From the NCBI GenBank assembly GCA_029449235.1, contig JANATG010000008.1, forward strand, positions 2,356,001 to 2,420,000: a stretch of DNA of 64,000 nt. Direction: 5' to 3'. Position 1 is the stretch's first letter. Each line of letters starts with the position of its first letter. The position numbers and the translations under genes are program-made. Shown in pieces: positions 1-11,111 of this stretch. The DNA comes from Linnemannia schmuckeri. Its lineage: Eukaryota; Mortierellomycota; Mortierellomycetes; Mortierellales; Mortierellaceae. The notes below the pieces were generated by a model. That model had not been told where the DNA came from and did not search any database. It saw nothing but the letters and a program-made list of their open reading frames with translations.

Positions 1-1912
1 ACCTTCATCATGTAGGCTCTGGGACGAATATCTGGAGGCAAGTGATGGGGTTATCGGGCTTAGAGGCTCTGCTGCGTGACCCAACTGTGCTCCATCATAA
101 TCATCGTCATCCAAAGATCCACGCCGTGAAGAGCTGGTTCGAGACTTTTTCCTGGCAGGTTGAATGGTGGGCGCTCCGGGTTCCTCATCATCATCATCAT
201 CGTCCCCATCCGGTGCCGGCCTTGTCTCCCTAACTAGGTTCTGTTGTTGTTCCTTCTCCTGCTTCTCGCGCGCCAGCTGCTCATCTCGCTCTTGCTTTTG
301 ACGTTCCTTCAGTTTTTTGGCATCTTCCCTCTCCTTCTTCTTTTCTTCCTTCTCCCTGAGCGCTGCCGCCTTCTTTTCTGCGTCTTGTGCTCGCTTGGCC
401 TCAATTTCTTGTGCCCTCTGCTCTCTCTTCAACTCCTTCTCTCTTTGTTCGGCTATTGCAATTGGATGAGTAAACGTAATTTACGGTAAGGCGCTGAGGT
501 CATTTGCATGGGCTCCCTCCAGTCTGATTATAAATAAAAAGCAAAGTTTACCTTGCTCCAGTTTGGCTTTGGCGTCGTTCATGGACTGCATAATCTCGTT
601 TCCTTGTTGAATGTCCAAAATTTGAATTCGACTCGCCTTTTGCATCAGACGTGGGGTAGTTGGTTGGTCAACTCTCGGTGAGCGCAGAGGAAGGGATGTA
701 GCAGAAGGATCTACACGTGTTAAAATGAAACGTAAAAGAGTTAGACCTTGGCTAACAAATAATAAACGCGCCACTCATCAACAGAACAAGAGGCAGACTG
801 AAGACTTACTCCGAGGAAGGGCCATGGGTCTTGGTGCATTGGTTCGCAAAAATGACCCTCCAGATTGCTTGCGGACAAAGAGTCCGGACGAAGTTGCCTT
901 TGTAGGACGTGGTGGTCCTCCGATTCCTGATGCACCTGGTGCTGTAGCTGCACCTGCCGAACCTGCCCCGGGTCCCAAAGCTGAAGCTAATGTGACTCCT
1001 GATCCAGCAGGTCCCGATGACAACCCCGTACTGCCTGATGACAAGCTGCTGGTAGTCGAAGGAATGACGGGCGAGGCCTGCTCAGCCATCTTTTTCAGTT
1101 TCTCTGCTCGGCTGGTATGAATGGCAACATGTGAATCCTTGAGTTTGAAATGTTGTTGTATTGATGGTCCAGCAAGTGGTGGATATGCCTTTGTTTTTGG
1201 GTCCTTTCCTTGCCCCTCTTTGCAAACGGACTTGTTCAAGAACGCAAACTCCATAGGGTGAAACTTGATTCCATCCCGATTGACTAGTAAGCAGGTGTGA
1301 CGATAAAAAATGGAATGTTAGTATGCATGTACTGGTCGCGTGCGTGTAATTTTTCATAAAGGACGCATCAACGCGTGTACGAATAAAAACGGCAGTAAAA
1401 GTAAACAGCCAACTTACTATGATGCGTCAGGTTCTCCAGCAGTGATCCCATGTGTGCTTGGTCAACAAACTCTTCCACATTGAATCGCAGAGTTCCTTCT
1501 GAAGGGTAATCCTTGAGCATCCTTCCGACAAGCTTCACCCACTCATCGGGGTCCTGACAAGCGTGGTCAATAAGCTACGAATAAATAAAGACAAAAATAC
1601 AAGCGTGAGTTCGGAGAATCTCGCGGTTATAAGACACCTGTACGTGTAACGACAGTCCCGGCGCGAGGTTGTTTCAATAGGACATACCCGTTGACAGGTG
1701 CCCTTGAGTTGCAGTTGCTGAGCCTTCTTGAGACTGATGATCGAGAAGAGGACGCCGAGTTGGACGGAGGGGCCGAGGTGAGTCCATCGATCGTGGATGT
1801 TTGAAATGATTTCGTTTCCAAGTTCTGAAGCGACCGTCTGATGTCCATGCCATGGCGAGGTGAGGTGTTGGCTGAGCCAATCCTGAACTCCTTCTCCCTT
1901 CAGTCGTTCCAT
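1..1912 (-). CDS. NELFA: NELF-A-like negative elongation factor subunit (C-terminus beyond left edge)
   Basis: Five exons on the minus strand: 1688-1912, 1418-1574, 810-1283, 552-710 and <1-452, with GT-AG introns and matching phases; 489 residues lie in the window. The N-terminus (residues 1-130) has the helical layout of the NELF-A HDAg-like domain, with DWLSQHL, a VQLGVLFSI helix and DPDEWVKLVGRMLKDYP close to the animal protein. A basic HFKLKDSHVA stretch and an S/P/G-rich linker follow, then RIQILDIQQGNEIM, which resembles the animal LLDISELD region. Next are about 70 residues of K/E/Q-rich coiled coil, an Asp run and a basic KKSR patch. In animals NELF-A binds RNA polymerase II in the NELF complex and holds it paused near promoters. 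The family assignment rests on my recall of motifs; the missing C-terminus could not be checked. The start codon is the first ATG and directly precedes the domain. Confidence 0.72.
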
Positions 1913-2021
1913 GGTTGATTGTGTGTGTTGATTGAATGTGTTGGGTGAATGGGTGGACGGGTGAGTCGAAAAGGCGTAAAGGAGAGACTGAATAAAAAAG
2001 CTCCTTTTTCGCGCGCTCGGG

Positions 2022-2029
2022 TGACGTCA
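2022..2029. promoter_or_regulatory. Perfect CRE (TGACGTCA) palindrome
   Basis: TGACGTCA is the full ATF/CREB-type bZIP site. It lies 110 bp upstream of the NELF-A-like start codon, where a proximal promoter element is expected. Use in vivo is inference. Confidence 0.45.
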
Positions 2030-2245
2030 ACAGTCACATAATGAGCTCAAAAGTCGACTTGAGAGACAGAAGAGAGGGCTGTTCTTTCTTTTATTTTTCT
2101 TTTTTTCTTTCATCTTTACTTCCTACTCTCTACGCCTGGCTCCCCTCTTCTTTCCCTCGGGCCTTTCCCTCTCTGCCTTTCTGTCTTTTGCCACTTACCT
2201 GCTGCTGTCTTGGCCAAAGTCCTCTTCGCCCTTTTACTTTTCGAA

Positions 2246-2252
2246 TATAAAT
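2246..2252 (+). promoter_or_regulatory. TATA box of the 65-residue small gene
   Basis: TATAAAT lies 218 bp upstream of the ATG at 2470. The poly(dT) tract lies between the two. Confidence 0.4.
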
Positions 2253-2277
2253 CAACCACTGGTCGCCCACATCTCAC

Positions 2278-2312
<35 letters not shown>

Positions 2313-2469
2313 CGCACACACCACCACTCTTCCTTCCTCTCACTTTGCCACGCTTCACTACCTTAACCTAATTGACTTGATACTCTCATCAAACGCCCTC
2401 GCACCTTATACCTCTTCTCCTTCACATACCACAACTATCACAAAAACAAACAACAAACAGCAAACAACA

Positions 2470-2667
2470 ATGGACGCCTCGTCTTCATCATCCGCATACC
2501 AGACCGCCGCATACGCCCGCGCTAGACCTATGGTTCAAAAACACCGCCACTTTGCTGCCTCCTCCACAATCGTCTACGGCTCCCAGGAAGGCCCCCGAGA
2601 AGTTGACCACCCCTGCTGTGTCATCGCCAAACTCTGCTGGCAAGCCCTCACTGGTGTCCGTCGTTGA
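2470..2667 (+). CDS. Small single-exon protein, 65 residues, unknown function
   Basis: The frame opens at an ATG in a strong context (CAAACAACAATGG) after an A/C-rich leader typical of fungal 5' UTRs. It encodes 65 residues: a Ser-rich N-terminus, a central KHRHFAASSTIVYGSQEG stretch, and a C-terminus with a CC pair ending in TGVRR. No signal peptide, membrane segment or known domain is visible. An upstream TATA box and poly(dT) tract support transcription. It resembles the small genes at 33562 and 38933 in architecture (TATA, short leader, one exon, 65-71 residues) but not clearly in sequence. Expression is inferred. Confidence 0.55.
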   Translation: MDASSSSSAYQTAAYARARPMVQKHRHFAASSTIVYGSQEGPREVDHPCCVIAKLCWQALTGVRR

Positions 2668-3764
2668 TCTCGATCCGTTCCTTTGGATTTCTTTTTAAGG
2701 CGAGAACCACAGTACATCAACCCTTAGGATAGACTTCTTATCTTTTCGTCCTTTGAGACCTCTTCTTCCTTCCGTGTTGTTTCCGATCGATCAAGAACCG
2801 AGCGAACGTCCGTCCGTCCGACCCGATTGTGTTCTGAGAGAGGAGGAGGAGGGAACACCGGCCCAGTGCCCTGTGTCGCATTGTCGACTCACCCCTCCCC
2901 CTGCCCCCGCGGGAGTAAAACTTCGCCCACTCCAGGGTCGTCATATTAGCCGATGAGCTACCCCAGGTGAAACAATTCGCCGTCTGCAATATTCAACAAG
3001 GCATCTCTCTCTAGCTTTTTGCTTTTGCTAGATCTCTCACTCTGCGCACTGCGCGTCTCCGTCACCATCACCGATGGAAACAATTTGCCGGTACCCTGCT
3101 TCCTCTGGGCGTAGCAAAACCCGACGTAATAAATCAATGTTGACCATGGGTCAGCCCTCTTTTCTGCACTTTTCCTTGTGTGTCGTTCGTTTTTGTTGAC
3201 GTCTGACAGCGTATGTGTCTGAATGAAAAATGCCGACAAAAAACAAGGATCACCCTTGATCTTATTTTTTCCCTCCTTTCTTCGTCCATGCCGCACCGCC
3301 CTCTGTTTGGGCTGTATCAACAGACAGGTATGCCCTTTACCGATGACCGTTGGGCTGCTCCTCATTTTCATTTTCCTCCTCGGAAAGGTTAAAAAAAATC
3401 ATGATTACACTACATTGCATGCACAAAATCCCTTCCCTCCCATCCCTCTGCAAACAGCCATCAATGCCAAGCATCTAGCGCCCTGTCACTTTTTTTTTTT
3501 TTAGTGTTCTTTTTTGTTTATTTGTTGGAGAAAAATCGCCCAGCGATTGATGAAGGTTTTATTACTTTGTTATCCTTGGTGACATGGATTATGATAGTCT
3601 TGCACGAGAAGTTATGGAGGGAAGAAAGGCGAAAGAGAACGAGTGTGTGTGTGTGAACCAGCACTTTTAAGTAAAACTAACAGCTCTGTGTTGAGAATGA
3701 AAGGAAACGGAGGGAGGGAGGGAGGGAAGGGAAAGGTAAAGGTAGCACAAACCCCTGCTTTACT
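2668..3764. other. Intergenic region, no gene seen
   Basis: This is the shared 3' side of the small plus-strand gene and the minus-strand chitinase. It contains a G/A-rich run of GGAG repeats at about 3708-3735 and short homopolymers. No frame here has coding character. Confidence 0.5.
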
Positions 3765-5666
3765 TTAGCAGGCAGCGCCCTGCTTCCAGACGCCCCAAGC
3801 AGATGCAGAGGGAGTCTCACCCTGAGTCCACCACTGGTTGGTGTACAGGTAACCCCCATAGGTAACCTTAGTACCAGAGGTAGCATAGACCGTAGCACTG
3901 TTCCAAGCCGCGACACCAGTGCAAGGACCGCCAGGGAGAGTGGTCGTGGTCACAGGAGGTGTCGTCGTGGATGGAGGAGTGGTGATGGTAGGTACAATCG
4001 TCGTCACGGTAGTCGGAAGCGAAGTTGTCGAAGTAGGAGTAGGGCCACGGACCTGGTTGAGAACATTAAGCAATTCCCCATTGAAATCGTACGACGCGTC
4101 CCAGAGCATGACACCCTTCAATCCAAGGCTCTTGACATGGTTCACTTTGACGGTTAACGATTGAACATCGTCATAAGAGATGTACGTCTTGGTCGAAGGC
4201 TGGAACAACCAAGGGGTTTGAGTCTGGTTATCCCAATGACGCGTCCATCCAGCAGCAGGGGATGTAGGGCCAGCAGCAAGTGGGCCTCCACGAAGTTCCT
4301 TCCACTTCCATTGTCCACTCCAGCCGGTGCCCTCGTTACAGTAGAAGTTGGGCTCCTGAGAGTCGCCGGGTCCACCCTTGGGGACGGTGGGCGAGAAGGG
4401 GACGTGCTGGGTGACGGGGTTCTGGGTGTCCATGTTGACGTTAGCGGTAAGGGAGCGGCCATAGAATGCAGTACCCATGACCAGCTTCTCGGCGGGCCAG
4501 CCGGCGCTGCGCCACGAGTTGATCGATTGGATGAATCCGAACGGGTCGGCGGGTGCGGGGGGTGTGCCGAAGGGCGCGTTGGGGCCGGTCACCGCACTCC
4601 ACGATCCCATAATATCGTACGCCATAATCGCTATTCAGAGGTGCAGATTATTAACACGACGATCTGTGGTCAGCCTTTGCCGCAAGTAATGCCACTCACT
4701 GCCTATACTTTTTTTTGTGCGTTGAAAAAAATAAAATATAAGAACTTACAGATGAAATCAAAGTAGGGGATGTAGGCAGCGACGTTGCTCATGGGCGAGC
4801 CACCGGGACCGTCAAAGGGCTGGACACGAACTGCAGCGGTAATAAGCTTGTGCTTGGTAGGGAACTCGAGGTCCAAGGCAGCGCGCAGCTCCTTCAACAG
4901 CAGCAAGTAGTTGGCAGAGTCCTGAGGCGAGACAACGTTGCATGGGGCTCCCCCACGTCCAGGGTACTCCCTGTTACCGATCAAAGTCACAAAACCGATG
5001 GTTAGGATACAACGATGAAAGAGACATGCCAGCGTGTTTTCATATATGCACAAACACTACAAAATAAATAAAGAAAAAAAGAGCATACCAGTCGATATCG
5101 ATACCATCCATACCCCATCCATTAGGGTTCTCAGCATCGTTGCCATTGGTGTTCTGACGAACAAAGACCAAAGCATTGTTGATCCATGTCTTGCGGTGAG
5201 CAGCGGAGGCAGCAACGGTCGAGAAGGTCTGGGAACCGGACCAGCCTCCGATCGAGATCAAAATGGGGACACCAGCGGCGTTACCGCGAGCAACCAACTG
5301 CTGAATGTTGTCGCCATCGTAGTAGCGGTCGATCGTGATCGTTGCTGGCGAGGCGGCGCCCTTCCACATCACACCGAAACCACTATGAGCAAATAACGGA
5401 GAGAAAGAAAGAGTAGATGCGATGAAACCTGTCAGCATCATGGCAACCGAGTCGATATAAAGAAGGGTTGACGAGAAGAAAAAGGAGAGTGACACTTACT
5501 AGTTGATGTGGGTGTACTTGGACATGTCGAGGGCAGAGACTGGGACATCGCCCCAAGGAACCCAGTAACCGACGACGGCGCTGTCGCTGGCGGCGCGCTT
5601 TGCCATAGGGGCGGCTGTTGCAATCGCGACAACTGCCGCGGCAACAGAAAGGATGGAAAATTTCAT
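3765..5666 (-). CDS. Secreted GH18 chitinase with C-terminal CBM5/12-type chitin-binding domain
   Basis: Four exons (5500-5666, 5089-5382, 4750-4970, 3765-4630) give 515 residues. The protein opens with a signal peptide (MKFSILSVAAAVVAIATA). The GH18 barrel follows: YGFGVMW, the ISIGGWSGS strand, and the catalytic motif DGIDIDWEYP with the acid/base Glu at about residue 155, split by an intron in the Trp codon; then IMAYDIMGSW and MLWDASYDF. A Thr/Pro/Val-rich linker joins a terminal ChtBD3-like module (CTGVAAWNSATVY, GYLYTNQWWTQGETP, WGVWKQG). It should hydrolyse beta-1,4-GlcNAc polymers outside the cell or in the wall, for remodelling or nutrition. All active-site landmarks are present. A TATAAATA box lies 110 bp upstream. 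Confidence 0.93.
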
Positions 5667-7435
5667 CGGAGTGAAGGAGAGGGGTGAGTTTTTTTGTGGG
5701 AGAAAAAGGAATTGAGAAAGAACTGAGGAACAAAAGAGGAAGAGAAGAAAAACAGGGGATACAGTTAGTCCTTTTATTTATACGAAAAGGACAACTAGCT
5801 TATGTTTGGCTCGATCGTTTGAACCGTGGCTGTCCAGACAGGAAGCCGAAGCAGCTCCCACAGAGACCAAGGTGAAAGTAGCCACACATGGTAATCTCAA
5901 TCGCAATAAAAAGAAAAAGATATGGTTCAGGGGACGACAGAGAAGGGACAGACTGTCTCGTTTGTTTTGTTTACTGTTCGCCTTGTTTACACTGAACCCT
6001 TGTCCATCCGCTCATCTGTCGTCTGCCCTCCTATCCCTTTATCCCATGTATTTGACATGCGAGCTCTTTTTCCCATCGCCACTAACGCTTGATATAATTT
6101 GCGATCAAAAGAGCTGATTGTGACATCTCAAATTATGTCGTACAGAGCGTTATCTGTCTCTCATCGGCCTGCATCCACAATTTTGATTTTTGCCCCGTGT
6201 CCGATGTAACCGATTACGGTGCATTTGGATAGTCGCATGGACATTTTGTCTGCTCCCTCTCACTCCCTCTTTACCCCAGCAGCAAACCATCCAATCCGGG
6301 TCCTGCTCGGTGTGTGTGTTTGAGATGTTTATCTAATGTACCATGCGAAAAATCAAGGGTCCACATATATCGTGTATGCATCTAGACACAGTCTACGGAG
6401 TTATGAGAAAGAGAAATATGAACAAGCAGGAACGCATTATTTTCTTTCTCTGCTGACATCTGGTACCTGAATCCTGACATCTACAATATTTGCGCTTCAA
6501 TTCCTTTCTTGGCAACACGTTGAAAGCAACTGCATTCCTCTTTTATATCCTTATTTCATGTGCAATAAATTAAAATAATACTAGCTTCCCTATCCCGGGA
6601 GCTTATTCTCCCAATCCACAAGGACAAAAGTAAACAAAAAAAAAATGCTGGCAGCCAAACAATGCCATCACAGATTGCAAATTATTTTTTACTCCTTTTT
6701 CTTACTCCCACCTCTCCTGCTCTTTTTGAGGTAAGGGACAATGATCGATCACAAACAACGAACATCCGGATCAAGCAAGATAAAGCACAAAGAACGCTCC
6801 AATAGGATGAATAGTTGGACCGGTTACCATTGCATGCATGCAGGTCGATAATGCTATTTTATCCGAATCCAACTACGTTACCCAACAAGGATACAATCAT
6901 GTCCCGTGTGAACAGGGTCCATCTTACACTAAGTTATCCTTCCTCTTCCACCACCTTCTCCTGCATCTCGGTAAATCAGCTCCAATCGATTACGCAGAAG
7001 GGAAACTGTGGACTAGCTTGAAGAATAGGATGTAGGGTTGGACAATCGTGTCCATAGATGATCTAGATTATGCGCGGCTTTGGATAAAAACACGACCCCC
7101 GCGCTAACTTTTTTTTCTTCCAGAGTGGAGGCTCTTACAGGCAGTATTGTCCTCCACGGACCCTTCTTGCTTTATCTCATCAAAACATGCCATTACAGTT
7201 GGTTAACGGAAAGAAGAGTACAAAGTCTGCACCAGGTATTCAGTCAATGGTAAAAAAACACGAAGTCTAGACTGAACTGTAGTCTAAGCCGGACTATCAT
7301 CGCTACCTGTCAGCCTCTTTAATTTCAGCGCTATAAGGCGTGCATGCATACATGTTTAAAAAAATGTTATATATTAGAATTTGCAGAGTAACCAAGAAAT
7401 TGAAACATTCTCTACTGGCTGTTGTTCTTATTCTG
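5667..7435. other. Intergenic region with chitinase promoter, no gene seen
   Basis: The first 150 bp hold the chitinase core promoter. The rest is AT-rich with short open frames only (at most about 70 codons) and no recognisable family. Confidence 0.5.
5775..5782 (-). promoter_or_regulatory. TATA box of the chitinase gene
   Basis: TATAAATA on the minus strand lies 109 bp upstream of the chitinase ATG. Confidence 0.55.
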
Positions 7436-8435
7436 CTACTCAGAGACTTCGACGACTTTGGCAAAGTACTCGGCAAAAAGATTAATGGCCTCAAGACCTG
7501 CCTTGAACTGCTCTGAGTCGGTCCAGTCGCCGCGTCCACCACACCAGCCATGATGCATGTTCTCGAACCGCTTGTGGACCGATTCGACTGCAAAGTTCTT
7601 GTGCTTTACCGATTCCACCACCGGGATCTAAACATTAGGCGCCACGATGGAGGAAATATAAAAAGGAGGCCAGTTATTTACCTTGAAGCATTTTTTGTTC
7701 TACAAAAAATACTTCACATCCACATCCCGGTTTATTTTCCAACGCCTTTCCCATCAGAACGTACCATGTCAGGTTCATCCTTAGTGGCAACAATAATCAA
7801 CGGACACCTCACATCCTTGACAGTCTCGACCGTAGTCCTGCTAGGGTGTGGCCCGCCCGCCGCCAAGAAAAGGGAATCCTCCTCTGATGCAGCCTGGACT
7901 GCAATCCATGTGCCCCAACACTGTCCAATGATCGAGAAGCTAGTACATCCATCTGCTCGAAGGTCTTCTACAGCTGCTCGGATGAGAGCGTCGAGGTGCG
8001 AGTTTTTGTAATCTCCATGTTTGGAGATCCATTCCATGAGCGCAGGGAGGTTGCCCATGAGTTGGGCGGCGGGGGAGGGTTCTTTGAACATGTGAGGGAC
8101 CGAGACTTGGAATTCTCCATTTGCCAATAATGCCAGGCGCTACTTATATAAATTGACAAGTACAATGAGAATGGAAAATTTTGGCCATTGGATTCAGAAT
8201 CTACACTAGGAGAAAAACTGCGTCCTTGTCGTACATCGAAGAATTGGTACGTGGTAGGGTGGAATCCAAAGATATCATAGACGCCGATGATGCCACGCTT
8301 GGAGTCCTTGGGTCCAGTGCGGTAGGTCAGCCTTTCTTCGTCGTTGACTTTTGTTGGGAGGACCTTGTCGACACCCTTGTTGACCCATTCGGCGTTAGTG
8401 GGTGGTGTGTTACAGCAGGCTTCGACGAATGTCAT
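7436..8435 (-). CDS. Dienelactone hydrolase family protein
   Basis: Three exons (8235-8435, 7765-8139, 7436-7627) encode 255 residues, the usual length for the alpha/beta-hydrolase DLH family. Visible landmarks: IIGVYDIFGFHP after the first strand, the nucleophile elbow IIGQCWG (Cys about 141), ATKDEPD (Asp about 188) and ENMHHGW (His about 218), giving the Cys-Asp-His triad of DLH proteins. Intron 1 uses a GTACGA donor; splicing there restores the conserved FFDRLALL segment. Fungal relatives are cytosolic and mostly of uncertain substrate (the yeast Aim2 group is close in type). No signal peptide is present. Confidence 0.9.
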
Positions 8436-9353
8436 CTTTTTTTTCTTGTTGTTTGTTGTCTTTGCTGTGAGTGGGGAAAGTTAAATGAAGTTGGAGTTGT
8501 AAGGATGAAGAAACGAAAGGAGAAAGAGAAAAAAAAAAAACACTTATTTATGCAGTAGGAAAGAAATCCAGGATAAATGTTTCTCAAAAAAGTAAAAATT
8601 GCACCGATGGACTGTAGAATCCAGCCCCCTATTGACAATCATAATGGGAAACATGAAAGGGTCTGGAACGATACCTCCTTTATCTTCACAAGAGAAACTT
8701 TGTCCTTCGTCATAGCAGCTGTCTTTGACCCTCTTGATGGTAAAAAATGTCAAGAGCATCCACAATGCCAAATACGCTGCACGGATATCCGCCGGATACA
8801 AGTTTCGCCGACGAGAGAATAACAAATTCTTTCGGGTATGTCCTTCACTGTTCAAGAGTTCTTGTCAATTGTGCAACTGCGCACATCATTGGAAAGTGAA
8901 CTAGAGACCTGTTCTCCGGGTCAATTGCTATCGAGTGTTCACTTTTCAGATACAGTTTGAGTTGCGACGTTCAGATATCCAATGAGGACGACTTGAAAAA
9001 TCGTACCGGAAAATCCATAAGAATTAGCCGCTACTTTTACACGGCGTTTGCCTTCAAAACTAATTATGCTTCTGTAGTCATCATACTGATAGTTCCTTCC
9101 TTTGCTCTCTTGTTGCCTACCGCTGCAGTCATGTGCTGAAGGTTACTTCTTTCAGTAGACCTTTGTCCTTCTCTTCAATGGACAACCTTAGTTCCCTAGA
9201 CAACGTGCGCTTTCCGTTTGATTCACAGTCACAGTTACGTAGTTGGCCCGTTTTTTGAGCTTGAAGGAAAAAAGTTCAAAAGGGTCAAGTCTAGAATTAC
9301 TGGCATCTCTTTTTCGCACAGAAACCAACTCTCAACAAACATACATTCATACA
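8436..9353. other. Divergent promoter region between the DLH gene and PITHD1
   Basis: About 0.9 kb between two genes transcribed away from each other. I see A/T-rich leader sequence on both sides and no convincing gene. Confidence 0.5.
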
Positions 9354-10764
9354 ATGAGCCATCACTGCCACGACGAAGCACACGCCCACGGACATGGACA
9401 CGGACACGGACACGATGACCACGACCACGACCATGACGAATCGCCTGATTCTGGACTGGTCCACGAATCCCTCTATCAACGCATCGACCACGACAATGTC
9501 ACCTGTCTCAACGAGGCCGAGCCCAACTCGGGGCGGAGTGTCCTTAAACCTTGGCACGAGAAAATGGACGACACCAAGGTAAATATTGGTGCTTTATTTA
9601 CGCAGTTGCCCTTATTCGCGTATTTTCTTACTTTCCTGCGTACTGACAGTTTGTTTCGTTTTCATTGTGATCTACTGGTAGTTTGTGGAAAGCGACGCGG
9701 ATGAACAGCTCATCTTCAGGATCCCGTACGTGAACACTCAGATTTAGCAACCTCAGTAGTGGAAGAAACACAACAGAGCAGCACTTTATCCATTTCAGTT
9801 GTCGTTCAGTTTGCATACCAAACCATATACATGAACTCACACAATCGCATGGTCTTCTTGTTTGCTGTTCAATAGATTCACAGGACTAGTCAAGCTGAAA
9901 TCGATCACACTCAGGAGTGACTCTGGAGAGACCGCACCCCGCAAGATGAAAGCGTATGCTCAATCGTTTCTCGATGAACAGAACCTTGTTACAAACTTTC
10001 GAGACCACAACCCCCTCTCTTGTTCAAATTATTGCGTCATGTTCAAGTCAGGACCGTGACAAAGGGGATTGATTAGTGCAAGGAGATGTGGTCAAGACTA
10101 ACAAACACTCTTTGGATCACGTTCTTCGTTTGTGTTTGTTTCGATGGACTAGTTTCATTAACATGGACGATCTGGATTTCGATAATGCAGAGTCAACTGT
10201 CCCTACTCAGGAATGGGATCTTGTCGAGGATACACACGGACAAGTCGCAGAGTATTCTACAAGGTACCTTACATCAGGAAGAGAATGAAACGCACATCTT
10301 GGCCAATACCAATGGTGCTCTTCAACTTGTTGACTGGAAGCATCCTCGCCCTACACCTCAACTGACAAATGGCTGTTTTGTACGGAACCAACAAAAAAAA
10401 AAAAAAAATGAATACTAGGGTGGCAAAATTCTCGAGCATTCGCAGCTTGACATTGTTCTTTAGCGAAAACTTTGGAGGCGATACCACAAAGATTAGCTTC
10501 ATTGGTCTCAAGGGCGAATTTTCCGAGGCAAGTCCTTTCCCAATTTGCTTCACCTCTCATCACCATCTCGTGAAGTGAGAAATGAGCCACCTAATACTTC
10601 AAAGGTTGACCAAAAAACTAATCACGATTGTAATTATTAAACTACATAAAAAAAAAAAATAGTTGAAGCGCGATCCGATTATCACGGTCTACGAGTTGCA
10701 GGCCAACCCCGCAGACCATAAGGTTCCAGGAGTCAATGACGCTCTCCACCCCGAGTTTGAATGA
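9354..10764 (+). CDS. PITHD1: PITH domain protein, PITHD1 homologue
   Basis: Six exons (9354-9578, 9682-9725, 9876-9953, 10153-10263, 10419-10527, 10663-10764) encode 222 residues. The His-rich start (MSHHCHDEAHAHGHGHGH) parallels the animal protein. LYQRIDHDNVTCLNE, VLKPWHEK, FVESDADEQLIFRIPFTG, NFGGDTTKISFIGLKGE and ANPADHKVP are hallmark PITH segments, as in the C-terminal domain of thioredoxin-like protein 1, which docks on the proteasome. Exon 2 is only 44 nt. The last intron is GC-AG (donor GAG|GCAAGT). The His run may bind metal; that is inference. The gene is convergent with the carrier gene downstream. Confidence 0.93.
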
Positions 10765-11111
10765 GCCCCTTCTCCTCCTCCTTCTCCTTACCCGCTCTTT
10801 CAGGCACGGACATAGCTAGTTTCCCCAGGGTTATGGGTTATGGGGATGACAAACGACGAACCGAGAGGAGGACAGTGCTCATGAATCAAATAAACCACGA
10901 AAAAAAATGAGACGGAAAACACAGTTTTTGTGGGGTTAGAAGAACATGCGAAGGGGCTTACTCGACGAAATTCGAAATAATTGTGTGCACAAAAAGGACG
11001 AGATGAGGCGGAGTTCGTGAGAGAAAAATCGAGATGGACTTTATGAAAATGCTTTTTTGGTGTGCGAAAAAAATGGTAATAAAAAAAAAACTAACGGGAG
11101 TGGATCTACTT
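10765..11111. other. Shared 3' region of two convergent genes
   Basis: This is the space between the stop of PITHD1 (+) and the stop of the mitochondrial carrier (-). It carries an AATAAA signal for PITHD1 at 10889 and several A-runs. No gene is seen. Confidence 0.55.
10889..10894 (+). terminator. Polyadenylation signal of PITHD1
   Basis: AATAAA lies 125 nt downstream of the PITHD1 stop codon. Confidence 0.45.

Larger units (their letters stand above)
1913..2469. other. Divergent promoter region between NELF-A-like gene and small gene
   Basis: This stretch separates two divergently transcribed genes. It contains a perfect CRE palindrome at 2022-2029, long C/T-rich tracts, a TATAAAT box at 2246-2252 serving the plus-strand gene, and a 31-nt poly(dT) run at 2282-2312. 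The A-rich leader ends in CAAACAACA directly before the ATG at 2470. Confidence 0.6.
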
